Below are positions 27,457 through 36,698 of a stretch of DNA of 64,000 nt, one piece after another (position 1 is the stretch's first letter; each line of letters starts with the position of its first letter). The stretch is from Shewanella acanthi (GTDB lineage: Bacteria > Pseudomonadota > Gammaproteobacteria > Enterobacterales > Shewanellaceae). The position numbers were made by a program, and so were the translations under genes. The notes under the pieces are model-generated. The model saw only the letters and a list, made by a program, of their open reading frames with translations, was not told the origin of the DNA and made no database searches. The DNA lies in contig NZ_CP080413.1 in NCBI RefSeq assembly GCF_019457475.1, positions 868,001-932,000 of the forward strand, given 5' to 3'.

Positions 27457-28932
27457 TTATGCGCGCGCAGGAATACGTTCCAATACCGCTAAGAGTAGAT
27501 CCCAATATTGGCCAACGGTTTCGATATTGACCATCTCATCTGGGCCGTGTGGGAAGCGAATGGTAGGGCCAATCGACACCATGTCCATCTCTGGGTAAGG
27601 CTTCTTAAACAGACCACATTCAAGCCCCGCGTGGATCACCATAATAACTGGCTCTTTATTGTAGATAGACTCATAGGTCTCACGCACAATTGCCATCACT
27701 GGCGAGCTGTTATCCGGCTTCCAACCAGGGTAGGCACCGCTAAATTCAATCTCTGCGCCAGCCAGATTGGTCAGGGCATTGAGCATGCCTTCAACCTGAG
27801 TGCGGCCAGAATCAATGAGTGAACGGATTAAGCACAGAATGGTGACTTCTTCATCGCTGGTGTTAATCACACCGACGTTTAATGAGGTTTCAGTCACGCC
27901 CGCCACTTCATCGCTCATGCGCATTACGCCATTTGGGCACACATGCAGCAAGTCGATTAGGGTGTTTTGGCTGTTCTCGCTCATCACACGTTTTGGCGTG
28001 TCGATTTGGCTTAACACTAAGCGCATATCTGGGTCGGCAATTGCCAGCTCTGCGCGAATTAAGGCTTCAAACGCTTTAACTTTTTCATTCAGCGCGTCCA
28101 CATTTTCAGTGGGTAACATAAAGCTGATATTGGCTTCACGTGGGATAGCGTTACGCAGTGAGCCACCGGTGAACTGGGTTAATTCCAGTGCCAAATCATC
28201 GGCGTTTTCAAATAGGAAGCGGGCTAGAATTTTGTTTGCATTACCACGGCCTAAGTGAATGTTCACCCCAGAGTGACCGCCCTTTAAACCTGAAAGATGC
28301 AGGCTGAATGACGCGTAACTTTGCTCTGAAGCTTGCCATACCATTGGCAGGGTAATTCGAGCATCGACGCCACCGGCGCAGCCCATATAGATTTCACCCT
28401 CTTGCTCAGAGTCGGTGTTGATCAGGATTTCAGCATCGAGCATACCTGCTTGCAGACCGAAAGCGCCCGTCATACCCGCTTCTTCATCTATGGTCAGCAG
28501 GACTTCTAATGGGCCGTGTTTAATATCATCGCTGCCTAAGATCGCGAGCGCCGACGCCATACCAATGCCGTTATCCGCGCCTAGGGTAGTGCCTCTGGCT
28601 TTTACCCACTCACCGTCAACATGGGCTTCGATAGGATCCTTTGTAAAGTCATGCACTTTATCGGCATTCTTCTGTGGCACCATATCGATATGAGCTTGAA
28701 TAACCACCACTTTGCGATTTTCCATGCCCGGAGTGGCACTCTTACGGATGATTAAGTTGCCAACGGCATCTTCAATTACATCGAGCGACTTGCTCTTGGC
28801 CCAATCTTGTATGTGTTTGCTTAGGGCTTGCTCGTGCTTAGAAGGGTGGGGAATTGCACAGATTTGTTCAAACCATTGCCATAATGGCTGTGGGTATAAC
28901 TGGCTTAACGCTGTCACAGAATTGTCCCTCAT
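27457..28932 (-). CDS. pepD: Aminoacyl-histidine dipeptidase (peptidase D, M20C)
   Basis: Cytoplasmic dinuclear zinc dipeptidase that hydrolyses X-His dipeptides such as carnosine. The 491-residue protein shows the M20 metal ligands in order: QAHIDMV near residue 80, LGADNGIG near 118, the catalytic DEEAGMTGA near 150 and a C-terminal His in RFPHGPDE near 460. The lid-domain segment GLKGGHSGVNIHLGRGNA is characteristic of PepD. It is transcribed alone, divergent from the M17 aminopeptidase gene, so two peptidases share an intergenic region. Confidence 0.96.
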   Translation of the reverse strand: MRDNSVTALSQLYPQPLWQWFEQICAIPHPSKHEQALSKHIQDWAKSKSLDVIEDAVGNLIIRKSATPGMENRKVVVIQAHIDMVPQKNADKVHDFTKDPIEAHVDGEWVKARGTTLGADNGIGMASALAILGSDDIKHGPLEVLLTIDEEAGMTGAFGLQAGMLDAEILINTDSEQEGEIYMGCAGGVDARITLPMVWQASEQSYASFSLHLSGLKGGHSGVNIHLGRGNANKILARFLFENADDLALELTQFTGGSLRNAIPREANISFMLPTENVDALNEKVKAFEALIRAELAIADPDMRLVLSQIDTPKRVMSENSQNTLIDLLHVCPNGVMRMSDEVAGVTETSLNVGVINTSDEEVTILCLIRSLIDSGRTQVEGMLNALTNLAGAEIEFSGAYPGWKPDNSSPVMAIVRETYESIYNKEPVIMVIHAGLECGLFKKPYPEMDMVSIGPTIRFPHGPDEMVNIETVGQYWDLLLAVLERIPARA

Positions 28933-29135
28933 GAGGTATTGTGAATATAGGGCAAAAGTTAGCGCATTCTAGCACATTCTCGGCGGTCTAATAATCCTTA
29001 GCCTAAGGAGGCTGATAACTTTGGCAGCGAAAGTTGCCAAGATGGATTTTTTCGATGGCGATGACATAAATTTTTGATTGGTAATTAGTGTTTAGAGCAT
29101 GAATAATGCAGGCAAATAATGAAAAAGGATGGACC

Positions 29136-30674
29136 ATGTTTCAAGTAAATTTTGTTGATGTCAAAACCGAAAATGCCATTTTTGATGGCGAAGGTTGGGA
29201 TGCGGTTGTGGTGGTAAGTGCAGAGGTATCTTCTATCGCAATCGATGAGATTTCACTCTTGGCTCAGCATGGTGCCAACGTTGATAAACGTGTTGGTAAG
29301 AGTCCTACATTACTGTTTGCCCCAGGTCTTGCGGGCGGTCGATTAATTCTTTCCCCTGTTACCCAAGCTGAAGATGAATATGTCGATGTGCGTGTTTACG
29401 CCGCAGCTGCCAGAGCGGGTATCGCGATTGCTAAGGATGCGGGGGCGACTCGTCCACTACTCTATATCGCGCCATCAAAGGATAGCCGTTATCAGTTTGC
29501 CAGCGAAGTTGCGGCTTTAGCCTGTGGCCAAGAATTATGGCAAACCTTAGAGCTGCGTGAAGCGCGTGCAATTAAGCCCGCCTTTGAAGCCATTGGATTA
29601 CTGTCGATTGCCGGTCATCAAAGCGAGTTACTTAATGCCCTCGAAGCCGGGCGAGTGCTGGCAAGGGATTTATGTGGCACAGAGCCTGAGCGCATGACGG
29701 CAAAAGCCTTTGCCGATTACTGCCTGCAAGCATTTGATGGTAGCGGTTTAAAAGTGACTGTTGTTGAAAACAAAGACTGCCTTGAGCGTGATTATCCATT
29801 GCTGAGCGCCGTTGGCCGTTCCTCCTTTGCTGTGGGTCGTCATCAACCGCGGGTGGTGAAATTGGAATATGTGCCAGAGGGCGAAGTGACCCGTACATTC
29901 CTGTTTGCGGGTAAAGGCGTGGTTTACGACACCGGCGGCGCCGATCTTAAGGTTGGCGGTGCGATGGCGGGTATGAGCCGCGATAAGGGCGGCGCTGCTG
30001 CGGTTGCGGGGCTTTTCAAAACCCTGTCGATGTTAAAGCCTAAGGGCATTCGGGTGATTGCTGAGTTGGGTTTAGTACGTAATAGTATCGGCAGTGATGC
30101 CTTTGTGACCGACGAAATCATTACTGCCCATTCGGGGGTAAGAGTTCGTATTGGCAATACCGATGCAGAAGGGCGTTTGGTGCTGGCCGACCTTTTGAGC
30201 CATCTGCGTATTAAAGCCGTGTCGGCTGTGAATCCTGAAATGTTTTCGGTGGCCACTCTGACCGGCCATGTGGTGCGTTGCTATGGCGGTTATCCTGCGG
30301 CAGTTGAAAACAGTGTTGCGACCGATAAACAGGTAGCAAGTACCTTGCAGCAGCATTCAGTTCAATGGGGCGAGCCCTTTGAAGTGTCGTCACTGCGGAC
30401 CGAAGACTTTGCCAAAATTCGTGATGTGTCGGGCGCTGCGGATGTCTTGTCATCGAATAACGCACCCTCTTCAGTGACTGCCCGCGGGCATCAATACCCT
30501 GCGGCTTTCCTGTTGAAGGCGTCTGGATTATTTGAACATGGTAAAAATGCTGCGATTCCATTGGCTTATACCCATTTAGACATTGCTGGTAGCGCTACAG
30601 AAGGGGATCCTCTTTATGGAAAACCGACTGCAAGTCCGTTGGTGAGTTTGTATCAATATTTGATCAATCGCTAA
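29136..30674 (+). CDS. M17 family leucyl aminopeptidase-like metallopeptidase
   Basis: Cytoplasmic aminopeptidase of 512 residues using two divalent metals. The catalytic domain carries GKGVVYDTGGADLK near residue 270 and the family signature NTDAEGRLVLADLL near 345, which include the Lys, Asp and Glu ligands and the catalytic Arg. The N-terminal domain differs from PepA and is closer to PepB-like or uncharacterised members. The ATG at 29136 gives a natural N-terminus (MFQVNFVDV); an earlier ATG at 29106 would add ten residues. Upstream is the divergent pepD. Confidence 0.9.
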   Translation: MFQVNFVDVKTENAIFDGEGWDAVVVVSAEVSSIAIDEISLLAQHGANVDKRVGKSPTLLFAPGLAGGRLILSPVTQAEDEYVDVRVYAAAARAGIAIAKDAGATRPLLYIAPSKDSRYQFASEVAALACGQELWQTLELREARAIKPAFEAIGLLSIAGHQSELLNALEAGRVLARDLCGTEPERMTAKAFADYCLQAFDGSGLKVTVVENKDCLERDYPLLSAVGRSSFAVGRHQPRVVKLEYVPEGEVTRTFLFAGKGVVYDTGGADLKVGGAMAGMSRDKGGAAAVAGLFKTLSMLKPKGIRVIAELGLVRNSIGSDAFVTDEIITAHSGVRVRIGNTDAEGRLVLADLLSHLRIKAVSAVNPEMFSVATLTGHVVRCYGGYPAAVENSVATDKQVASTLQQHSVQWGEPFEVSSLRTEDFAKIRDVSGAADVLSSNNAPSSVTARGHQYPAAFLLKASGLFEHGKNAAIPLAYTHLDIAGSATEGDPLYGKPTASPLVSLYQYLINR

Positions 30675-31036
30675 CAAGGTGTGAACAAAAACAGGAATAA
30701 TTCTGTAATAGCTTATTTATTAGTGTGTTATGGAATTATTTCTGATTTTTTGTGATGGGGATCTACAAAAACCACATTAACTATGTGTAATTAAATTACA
30801 TTAAATGCCGTTAATCAAAAAAAATGAAATACAGCTTGTAATAAAATTACAGTTATCTATAATAGCTTTCGTAGGGCAGGCACAATGCCTTTTCCCTCTA
30901 GTCAATCCAGGATGGATATTTTTCTCCAAGGACCAGAGTGACAAGTTGTCTCAACGGATTTGAGAATCTCTAGTTCCAAGGAACCGAGCACAGCTTTGCT
31001 AGAGCACTTAACCTCAACTTTTTTGGAGTATTGACT
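30675..31036 (+). promoter_or_regulatory. Promoter and structured 5' leader of a small transcription unit
   Basis: From 30675 to about 30830 I see only AT-rich DNA. A sigma-70 promoter (TTGTAA, 16 bp, TATAAT at 30858-30863) would start RNA near 30870. The leader contains a string of short hairpins: GGCA...TGCC (30877-30891), GACAA-G-TTGTC (30941-30951) and GTTCC-AA-GGAAC (30975-30986). It ends in a GGAG ribosome site for the 32-codon ORF. Confidence 0.6.
30836..30863 (+). promoter_or_regulatory. Sigma-70 promoter
   Basis: -35 TTGTAA (30836-30841), a 16-bp spacer and a perfect -10 TATAAT (30858-30863) upstream of the small ORF unit. Confidence 0.6.
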
Positions 31037-31135
31037 ATGTCTTACACTGGTAAGAATCATTTTGTGTGGCAAAACACTTGGATTAACACCGATGTTTTGC
31101 GTGGCGGTTTATTCGCTATGAGCTTTAAGGGCTAA
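31037..31135 (+). CDS. Small ORF, 32 codons, unknown
   Basis: An ATG ORF of 32 codons with a GGAG ribosome site 8 nt upstream and codon use like that of highly expressed genes (GGT, CGT, AAC, TTC, AAG). The peptide starts MSYTGKNHFVWQNTW and ends AMSFKG; it is rich in aromatic residues and Asn, and has no clear TM helix. I do not recognise it. It sits in its own unit with promoter, structured leader and terminator. It could be a functional small protein, a regulatory leader peptide, or a spurious ORF inside a structured RNA. Confidence 0.5.
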   Translation: MSYTGKNHFVWQNTWINTDVLRGGLFAMSFKG

Positions 31136-31295
31136 CTATCCCTTTAAACCTAGTTTCCATCATCCATCAACCTTTGATCGCCTGTTTGGGCGTGTTTAGA
31201 CACAAGTAGCTATCTGTGCTTTGCATGGGTATGCCAGGTTTCTTCCGCTAGCGCGGTAATGTACTTCCCCCGAAGGGGACGCTTGAAATTGTCTC

Positions 31296-31322
31296 GCCTG
31301 CTCCTTGAGCAGGCTTTTTTTT
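31296..31322 (+). terminator. Terminator of the small transcription unit
   Basis: GCCTGCTC-CTT-GAGCAGGC followed by eight T residues. Confidence 0.9.
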
Positions 31323-31488
31323 ACCTTATTTTTACCTTGCTTATTGTCACTTAACCTATCCTAGATGCAGCTTTATATACTTTTATCACTTCTATGTTGT
31401 TACCTATTTCCCTGTTGATAAGCTTGTAATTACTATTCGTTACTCAGCTTGTTTAGCCCCTTATTAGCTTCGTTTTTTTGCCAAATTA

Positions 31489-31566
31489 TGCGGTTTTAAG
31501 AACATGCTTACCGCAAGATTTGCGGGTTTAAATGTGGCTAAAGGCGACAATCTCGAGAGCCGCGGG
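31489..31566 (+). promoter_or_regulatory. Leader segment with mutually exclusive hairpins before the purine permease gene
   Basis: TGCGGT (31489-31494) can pair with ACCGCA (31510-31515). The same CCGCAA can instead pair with TTGCGG three bases later (31520-31525), and that GCGG can pair with a CCGC near 31560. One arm pair (CGCAA-GAT-TTGCG) also resembles a PurR operator, except that the spacer is one base short. Confidence 0.4.
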
Positions 31567-31743
31567 ATTTACCGAGTACCATGAAGGTGAGTTTTTATGC
31601 TGTATAGCGAATTCTTTTAAGGATTTCATGATCAATTTGTGGCCTGACCAGCTTAAACTCCCTATAATCTGCGGCGCTTGTAGCTTAGCTACAGATTATT
31701 TACATTGAAAATACCCTACTTAAAAGAAAAGGAACCCAGTTCC

Positions 31744-33033
31744 ATGTTAGAAAAGCTGTTCAAACTTAAAGAAAATCAAACGAGCCTCAAGCAGGAAGCG
31801 ATAGCAGGTTTGACAACATTTATGACTATGGCTTACATCATTTTTGTAAACCCAATGATGTTAGCCGATGCGGGTATGGATCACGGTGCCGTCTTTGTGG
31901 CCACCTGTTTAGCGGCAGCGGTTGGCTGTATCGTAATGGGCGTAATGGCGAACTACCCAATTGCGCTAGCGCCAGGTATGGGGCTTAACGCGTTCTTCAC
32001 TTACACAGTCGTAGGTGAAATGGGATATAGCTGGGAAACGGCCTTAGGCGCAGTATTCCTCTCTGGTATCTGTTTCTTAATTCTGTCTTTAGTGCGTATC
32101 CGGGAGTGGATCGTCAATAGCATTCCAATGTCACTGCGTATCGGTATTGCAGCAGGTATTGGTCTTTTCCTTGCGCTCATTGGCCTTAAGAGTGCCGGCA
32201 TTGTGGTTGCAAATCCGGCAACGCTGGTGACCATGGGCGATATTACCGCATTCCCAGCATTGATGGCTGTGCTTGGCTTCTTCATCATCATCGCCTTAGT
32301 GAATCGTGGCATGAAATCAGCGGTTATCATCAGCATTCTGGCGGTTACCGGTTTAGGTTTGGCCTTTGGTGATGTGCAATATAACGGGCTTGTGTCAATG
32401 CCGCCGTCGGTAGCACCGACCTTCATGGCGATGGATTTATCACAAGTATTCGAAGTGACCATGTTATCAGTGGTATTTGCCTTCCTATTTGTGGACTTAT
32501 TTGATACCTCAGGCACCTTAGTTGCGGTCGCACAGCGTGGTGGTTTCCTTGATGATAAAGGCCGTTTACCTCGATTAAACCGCGCATTAACTGCTGACAG
32601 TTTAGCGACGATTGCGGGCGCAACCTTTGGTACATCAACCACGACAAGTTATGTTGAAAGTACCTCTGGTGTGAGCGTGGGCGGCCGAACAGGTCTGACG
32701 GCTGTGGTAGTGGGTCTACTCTTTATCGCGTCATTATTCCTTGCTCCATTGGCGGGAATGATCCCTGCTTACGCGACAGCGGGCACGTTATTCTACGTAG
32801 CGATTCTGATGATGTCAGGCCTGTTACATGTAGAGTGGGAGGACTTAACTGAGGCGGCTCCAGTGGTGGTAGTGTGTATTATGATGCCATTGACCTTCTC
32901 CATTGCGACAGGTATTGCCTTAGGTTTGATTTCGTACGCGGTGATCAAAATACTGACAGGTCGCTTTAGCGACTTGAATGTGGGTGTGGTTATTTTGGCA
33001 GCGATGTTCGTGGCTAAGTTTGCTTTTAGCTAA
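31744..33033 (+). CDS. NCS2/AzgA-type purine (adenine/guanine/hypoxanthine) permease
   Basis: An inner-membrane nucleobase:cation symporter of 429 residues with about 12-14 hydrophobic segments. Family motifs are GLTTFMTMAYIIFVNP near the N-terminus, the substrate-region sequence APGMGLNAFFTY, and FDTSGTLVAVAQ followed by GTSTTTSYVESTSGVSVGGRTGLTAV, diagnostic of the AzgA/GhxP/PurP branch. The exact purine cannot be told by eye. The ATG at 31744 is preceded by AAGGAA; the reading from TTG at 31705 is rejected. It ends at a good terminator. Confidence 0.93.
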   Translation: MLEKLFKLKENQTSLKQEAIAGLTTFMTMAYIIFVNPMMLADAGMDHGAVFVATCLAAAVGCIVMGVMANYPIALAPGMGLNAFFTYTVVGEMGYSWETALGAVFLSGICFLILSLVRIREWIVNSIPMSLRIGIAAGIGLFLALIGLKSAGIVVANPATLVTMGDITAFPALMAVLGFFIIIALVNRGMKSAVIISILAVTGLGLAFGDVQYNGLVSMPPSVAPTFMAMDLSQVFEVTMLSVVFAFLFVDLFDTSGTLVAVAQRGGFLDDKGRLPRLNRALTADSLATIAGATFGTSTTTSYVESTSGVSVGGRTGLTAVVVGLLFIASLFLAPLAGMIPAYATAGTLFYVAILMMSGLLHVEWEDLTEAAPVVVVCIMMPLTFSIATGIALGLISYAVIKILTGRFSDLNVGVVILAAMFVAKFAFS

Positions 33034-33068
33034 GTTGCACTTATTTAATTCGCTTTAGGCGAAATGAT

Positions 33069-33100
33069 TAAGGGTCATCTAATCGATGGCCCTTTTTTTT
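33069..33100 (+). terminator. Terminator after the purine permease gene
   Basis: AGGGTCATC pairs with GATGGCCCT (one G-T pair), 5-nt loop, eight T residues. Confidence 0.88.
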
Positions 33101-33212
33101 GAGCTATTCCAAACAGTTCTAGAATTTTTAACGTGAGTTAATCTTTGTTGACTACCAATTAGCTGATGGATTAGGTATAAGAAATGTCTGGTTATTTTTT
33201 GATAAGTGAAGA

Positions 33213-34331
33213 TTGAGCTTGAGTGAGATTGCATATCGCCGTGTAGTGGTGAAGTTAGGGACGAGTGTGCTGACATCGGGCAGCAAGCAATTGGATAAAG
33301 CGCATATGGTTGAGCTTGCTCGGCAAATGGCCGCATTGATGAAGTCGGGCGTTGAAGTCGTTGTCTGTACTTCAGGCGCCATTGCTGCAGGCCGTGAACA
33401 TCTTCAATATCCCATCTTGCCCGATACCATGGCTAACAAACAGTTGCTGGCCGCAGTGGGACAAAGTCAGCTGATTCTCGCTTGGTCGCAGCTCTTTAGT
33501 ATTTATGGTTTGCATGTCGGCCAGTTGTTACTAACTCGCGCGGATTTGCACGACCGTGAGCGATATTTGAATGCCCGCGATACCCTAAACGCGCTGCTAG
33601 CCAACAACATTATTCCGATTATTAATGAAAACGATGCCGTTGCCACCAATGAAATCAAGGTGGGTGATAACGACAATCTATCTGCACGGGCGGCGCTGTT
33701 GTGTGATGCTGACCTACTGATGTTATTGACTGACCAAAAGGGGCTGTTCGACGCCGACCCCCGCACGAACCCCGATGCCAAGCTTATTCCGCAGGTTGAA
33801 AAAATTGACGATAGTCTGCGCCTGTTAGCCGGAGGTTCGGTATCAGGCTTAGGAACGGGCGGCATGTCGACCAAACTTGAGGCCGCCGATATCGCCCGCC
33901 GTGCAGGTATTGAAGTCGTGATTGCCTCGGGTCATCATCCCGATGTGATCAAAAAAATTGCGGCTAAAGAGTCGGTTGGCACCCATTTCAGTGCTATTCA
34001 AAATCCATTAGAGAGTCGTAAGCAATGGATTTTGGCAGGACCTGCGGCTAAAGGGTCTTTGGTGCTTGATGATGGTGCAGTTAAAGCCGTTACTGAGAAG
34101 GGCCGCAGTTTGCTATCTAAGGGAATCGTCGAGGTCAAAGGCAATTTTGAGCGAGGCGCAACATTGCAACTTGTTGATAAGCAAGGTCGCTTGATCGCAA
34201 GGGGGATATCCCGCTACGGTGATGAAGCATTAAATTTAATTGCAGGTAAGCACTCCGACGAAATCGAATCCCTTCTCGGGTTTGATTATGGGGATGCCAT
34301 AGTGCACCGTAACGACATGGTTGTTCTATAA
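33213..34331 (+). CDS. proB: Glutamate 5-kinase
   Basis: Catalyses the first step of proline synthesis, ATP-dependent phosphorylation of glutamate, and is normally feedback-inhibited by proline. The 372-residue protein has an N-terminal amino-acid kinase domain ([60 protein letters not shown]) and a C-terminal PUA domain from about residue 280. The predicted start is a TTG at 33213 with a modest AGTGAAG ribosome site. It precedes proA by 13 nt. Confidence 0.97.
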   Translation: MSLSEIAYRRVVVKLGTSVLTSGSKQLDKAHMVELARQMAALMKSGVEVVVCTSGAIAAGREHLQYPILPDTMANKQLLAAVGQSQLILAWSQLFSIYGLHVGQLLLTRADLHDRERYLNARDTLNALLANNIIPIINENDAVATNEIKVGDNDNLSARAALLCDADLLMLLTDQKGLFDADPRTNPDAKLIPQVEKIDDSLRLLAGGSVSGLGTGGMSTKLEAADIARRAGIEVVIASGHHPDVIKKIAAKESVGTHFSAIQNPLESRKQWILAGPAAKGSLVLDDGAVKAVTEKGRSLLSKGIVEVKGNFERGATLQLVDKQGRLIARGISRYGDEALNLIAGKHSDEIESLLGFDYGDAIVHRNDMVVL

Positions 34332-34344
34332 GCGAGGTCTAGTT

Positions 34345-35622
34345 TTGAGCCAAATTAATCCAGAGCAATATCTACAGCAGTTAGGTCAAAATGCGAAGCA
34401 GGCAAGTTATGTGCTGGCCAATTTAACGGCGAGGCAAAAGGCTCAATTATTGGAAGATATCGCCAGCGCTTTGACTGAGCAAACTCCTGCTATTTTGGCC
34501 GCGAATGCTAAGGATGTGGCCGCCGCTAAAGCCGATGGTTTAACCGATGCGATGATAGACAGGTTGCTGCTGAATGAGTCGCGTCTTGCGGGCATCATCG
34601 CTGATATCGGTGATGTGGTGCGTCTCGCCGATCCCGTGGGTGAAGAGTTTGGCTCGCGGGTGTTAGACAACGGTTTACGCCTTACGCGTCGCCGCGTGCC
34701 GCTTGGTGTGATTGGGGTGATTTATGAGGCCCGCCCTAATGTGACTGTTGATATTGCTGTATTAGCCCTTAAAACCGGCAATGCGGTGATCCTTCGTGGT
34801 GGTAAAGAGACGCTTGAGTCAAACAAGCTAATAAGTGAAGTGATCCGAGGTGCTCTGGCTAAATTAGGTTTCCCTAAGGATGCGGTGCAACTTATTGACT
34901 CACCTGATAGGGCTTTGGTATTAGGCCTGCTAAAGTTAGATAAATACGTCGATATGATCGTCCCCCGTGGTGGCCAAGCATTGCAGCGACTTTGCGCTGA
35001 GCAGGCAACGATTCCGGTGATTTTAGGGGGCATCGGTATTTGTCATCTATTTGTCGATAAATCAGCGGATTTAGTTAGGGCGCTCGATGTGATTGCCAAC
35101 GCCAAAGTGCAGCGACCAACAGTGTGTAACGCCCTCGATACCCTGCTGGTGGATAAGACCGTAGCGACAACTTTTGTGCCGCAGATTGCTGCGCACCTTC
35201 ATACCCTGGGGGTGAGGTTTTCAGTTTGTGGGCAAAGTTTTCCTTTACTTGATGGCTTGGGGGTTGATGTTACTCAGGCAAGGGATAACGACTTTGCTAC
35301 CGAATGGTTGTCTCTCACCTTAGGGATTAAAGTGGTCGATGATATTAATCAAGCAATTGCCCATATTCGCCATTATTCGAGTGGGCATTCGGAGGCGATT
35401 TTGACTGACGATATCCATGCCGCCGCCCATTTTATGAATGAGGTCAATTCAGCCGCCGTATATGTGAATGCCAGTACCCGTTTTACCGATGGTGGACAAT
35501 TTGGGCTCGGCGCCGAAGTGGCGGTGAGTACTCAAAAACTCCATGCCCGAGGGCCTATGGGCATTGAAGCATTAACCACCTACAAGTGGCTTGCCTGGGG
35601 CGATTATACCAGTCGCACCTAA
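34345..35622 (+). CDS. proA: Gamma-glutamyl phosphate reductase
   Basis: NADPH-dependent second step of proline synthesis, giving glutamate-5-semialdehyde. It is an aldehyde-dehydrogenase-fold protein of about 425 residues. Visible motifs include [19 protein letters not shown] near residue 110, [11 protein letters not shown] near 205 and the catalytic Cys in [13 protein letters not shown] near 255. A longer reading starts within proB at 34321, but the TTG at 34345, giving [12 protein letters not shown], has AGCGAGG upstream and matches the family N-terminus. Operon with proB; terminator after the stop. Confidence 0.97.
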   Translation: MSQINPEQYLQQLGQNAKQASYVLANLTARQKAQLLEDIASALTEQTPAILAANAKDVAAAKADGLTDAMIDRLLLNESRLAGIIADIGDVVRLADPVGEEFGSRVLDNGLRLTRRRVPLGVIGVIYEARPNVTVDIAVLALKTGNAVILRGGKETLESNKLISEVIRGALAKLGFPKDAVQLIDSPDRALVLGLLKLDKYVDMIVPRGGQALQRLCAEQATIPVILGGIGICHLFVDKSADLVRALDVIANAKVQRPTVCNALDTLLVDKTVATTFVPQIAAHLHTLGVRFSVCGQSFPLLDGLGVDVTQARDNDFATEWLSLTLGIKVVDDINQAIAHIRHYSSGHSEAILTDDIHAAAHFMNEVNSAAVYVNASTRFTDGGQFGLGAEVAVSTQKLHARGPMGIEALTTYKWLAWGDYTSRT

Positions 35623-35646
35623 CTGGACTTTAAAAGCAATTCCAAT

Positions 35647-35674
35647 AAAAAGCCGTCAATTCGACGGCTTTTTT
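35647..35674 (+). terminator. Terminator after proBA
   Basis: AAAAAGCCGTC pairs with GACGGCTTTTT around a 5-nt loop, then T residues. Confidence 0.9.
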
Positions 35675-35696
35675 ATGCTTAAATGGCTTTTAATTG

Positions 35697-35999
35697 TTAC
35701 TTTAAGAAACGCATTACCGTCGCTATCACCCAGATACACAAGAAGATAACCGACATCACAGTGGTGAATTTACGAAAGGCACGGATATATTCCAAGGTAT
35801 AGAGAAAATACTTTTCTTGCACCTTACGGATCAGTAGCACTGATGGCAGCATAAAGGTGCAATAGAGCATGACAACCATGGTGGTAAAATCATGACCCCA
35901 AAAGTGTTCATAGATAAATAGGACGATACAGATAAGCATGGCTGCCCAACTGATGGGGCTGATGCTATCTTCCTGATTCCATTGCGTTGACTTTTCCAT
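35697..35999 (-). CDS. Small inner-membrane protein, unknown
   Basis: A 100-residue hypothetical membrane protein with three hydrophobic segments (about residues 18-35, 42-59 and 79-97) and a short charged N-terminus (MEKSTQWNQED). The ATG at 35999 is preceded by TAGGGA at proper spacing, whereas the ATG at 36017 has no ribosome site. I recognise no family and see no catalytic residues. It is transcribed in the same direction as ybaK, with 122 nt between them. Confidence 0.65.
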   Translation of the reverse strand: MEKSTQWNQEDSISPISWAAMLICIVLFIYEHFWGHDFTTMVVMLYCTFMLPSVLLIRKVQEKYFLYTLEYIRAFRKFTTVMSVIFLCIWVIATVMRFLK

Positions 36000-36121
36000 G
36001 CGACTATCCCTAGTCATTTGCCATTGTTCAGTTTATAGACAAAAATCCTTATTTTTTCAATCAGCACAATAAATACTTCTGCAAAATCATTATAAATTGA
36101 CTGCTTAGCCTAAATTTTATC

Positions 36122-36598
36122 TCAGAGGACTTTGATGTGAGCAAAGGAGCCTTTGCTCAAAATTGCTAAATCGGTTGGCGATAAACAGATTTCAAGACCG
36201 CGTTTACCTCCACTCACATAAATTTTGTCGAAGTTTTGGGCGCTATTATCAATCAGGGTGGTGAGGAGCTTCTTTTGTCCAAGCGGACTGATCCCACCAA
36301 CTAGATAGCCCGAGGACTTTTGCGCTAGTTCGGCGTCGGCCATCTGTAACTTTTTCTGACCTAAGCATTTAGCGACCGCCTTAAGATCCAGTTGATGGTT
36401 GACGGGCACCAAGGCGACGGCAATCGGCAAATGGGCTTTATCAATGGCAACCAGTAGGGTTTTAAAAACCTGTGCAGGATTAAGGCCTAAGGTATTAGCT
36501 GCTTCTTCGCCATAGGCGGCGCAGTGGGGATCATGGCTGTACTCTAAGATTTCAAAGACGATTTTGGCTTTTTTTGCGAGCTGGACTGCTGGAGTCAT
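36122..36598 (-). CDS. ybaK: Cys-tRNA(Pro)/Cys-tRNA(Cys) deacylase YbaK
   Basis: Hydrolyses Cys mischarged onto tRNA-Pro, an editing factor for ProRS. The 158-residue single-domain protein matches YbaK/EbsC: the conserved Lys in QVFKTLLV near residue 46, the SSGYLVGGISPLGQKK segment near 95, and YVSGGKRGLEICLSP near 130. The ATG at 36598 has an AAGGAAGAGAT ribosome site. It lies downstream of the EamA exporter gene on the same strand, separated by a large hairpin. Confidence 0.95.
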   Translation of the reverse strand: MTPAVQLAKKAKIVFEILEYSHDPHCAAYGEEAANTLGLNPAQVFKTLLVAIDKAHLPIAVALVPVNHQLDLKAVAKCLGQKKLQMADAELAQKSSGYLVGGISPLGQKKLLTTLIDNSAQNFDKIYVSGGKRGLEICLSPTDLAILSKGSFAHIKVL

Positions 36599-36654
36599 AA
36601 TCTCTTCCTTGATGCATCCTTGTATGTAATAAGGTCAATAGTGGGTAACGCAGT

Positions 36655-36687
36655 TAGGGTTACCTATGGTAGCCATAGGCAACCCTA
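36655..36687 (-). other. Hairpin between the EamA exporter gene and ybaK
   Basis: A 15-bp inverted repeat with a single mismatch (TAGGGTT-A-CCTATGG against CCATAGG-C-AACCCTA) and a 3-nt loop. There is no T run, so it is probably an RNA-stability or partial-termination element. Confidence 0.55.
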
Positions 36688-36698
36688 TAAAAGAGCAT

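Larger units (their letters stand above)
31136..31743 (+). promoter_or_regulatory. 3' hairpin array, terminator and purine-permease leader
   Basis: From 31136 to 31322 there are consecutive hairpins (GTGT/ACAC, GCAT-GGGT-ATGC, CCGC-TAGC-GCGG, CCCC-CGAA-GGGG) and a terminator. From 31323 to 31743 there is no gene, but 31489-31566 can form competing hairpins before the permease start (described separately). Confidence 0.5.

Noticed and set aside
30870..30900. Spot 42-like RNA start (GTAGGG)
   Set aside because: Only the first six bases agree. The following sequence and overall length differ, so I do not call it spf.
31510..31527. PurR operator before the purine permease gene
   Set aside because: CGCAA-GAT-TTGCG has a 3-base spacer where PurR sites have 4, so I keep it only as an alternative to the hairpin switch.
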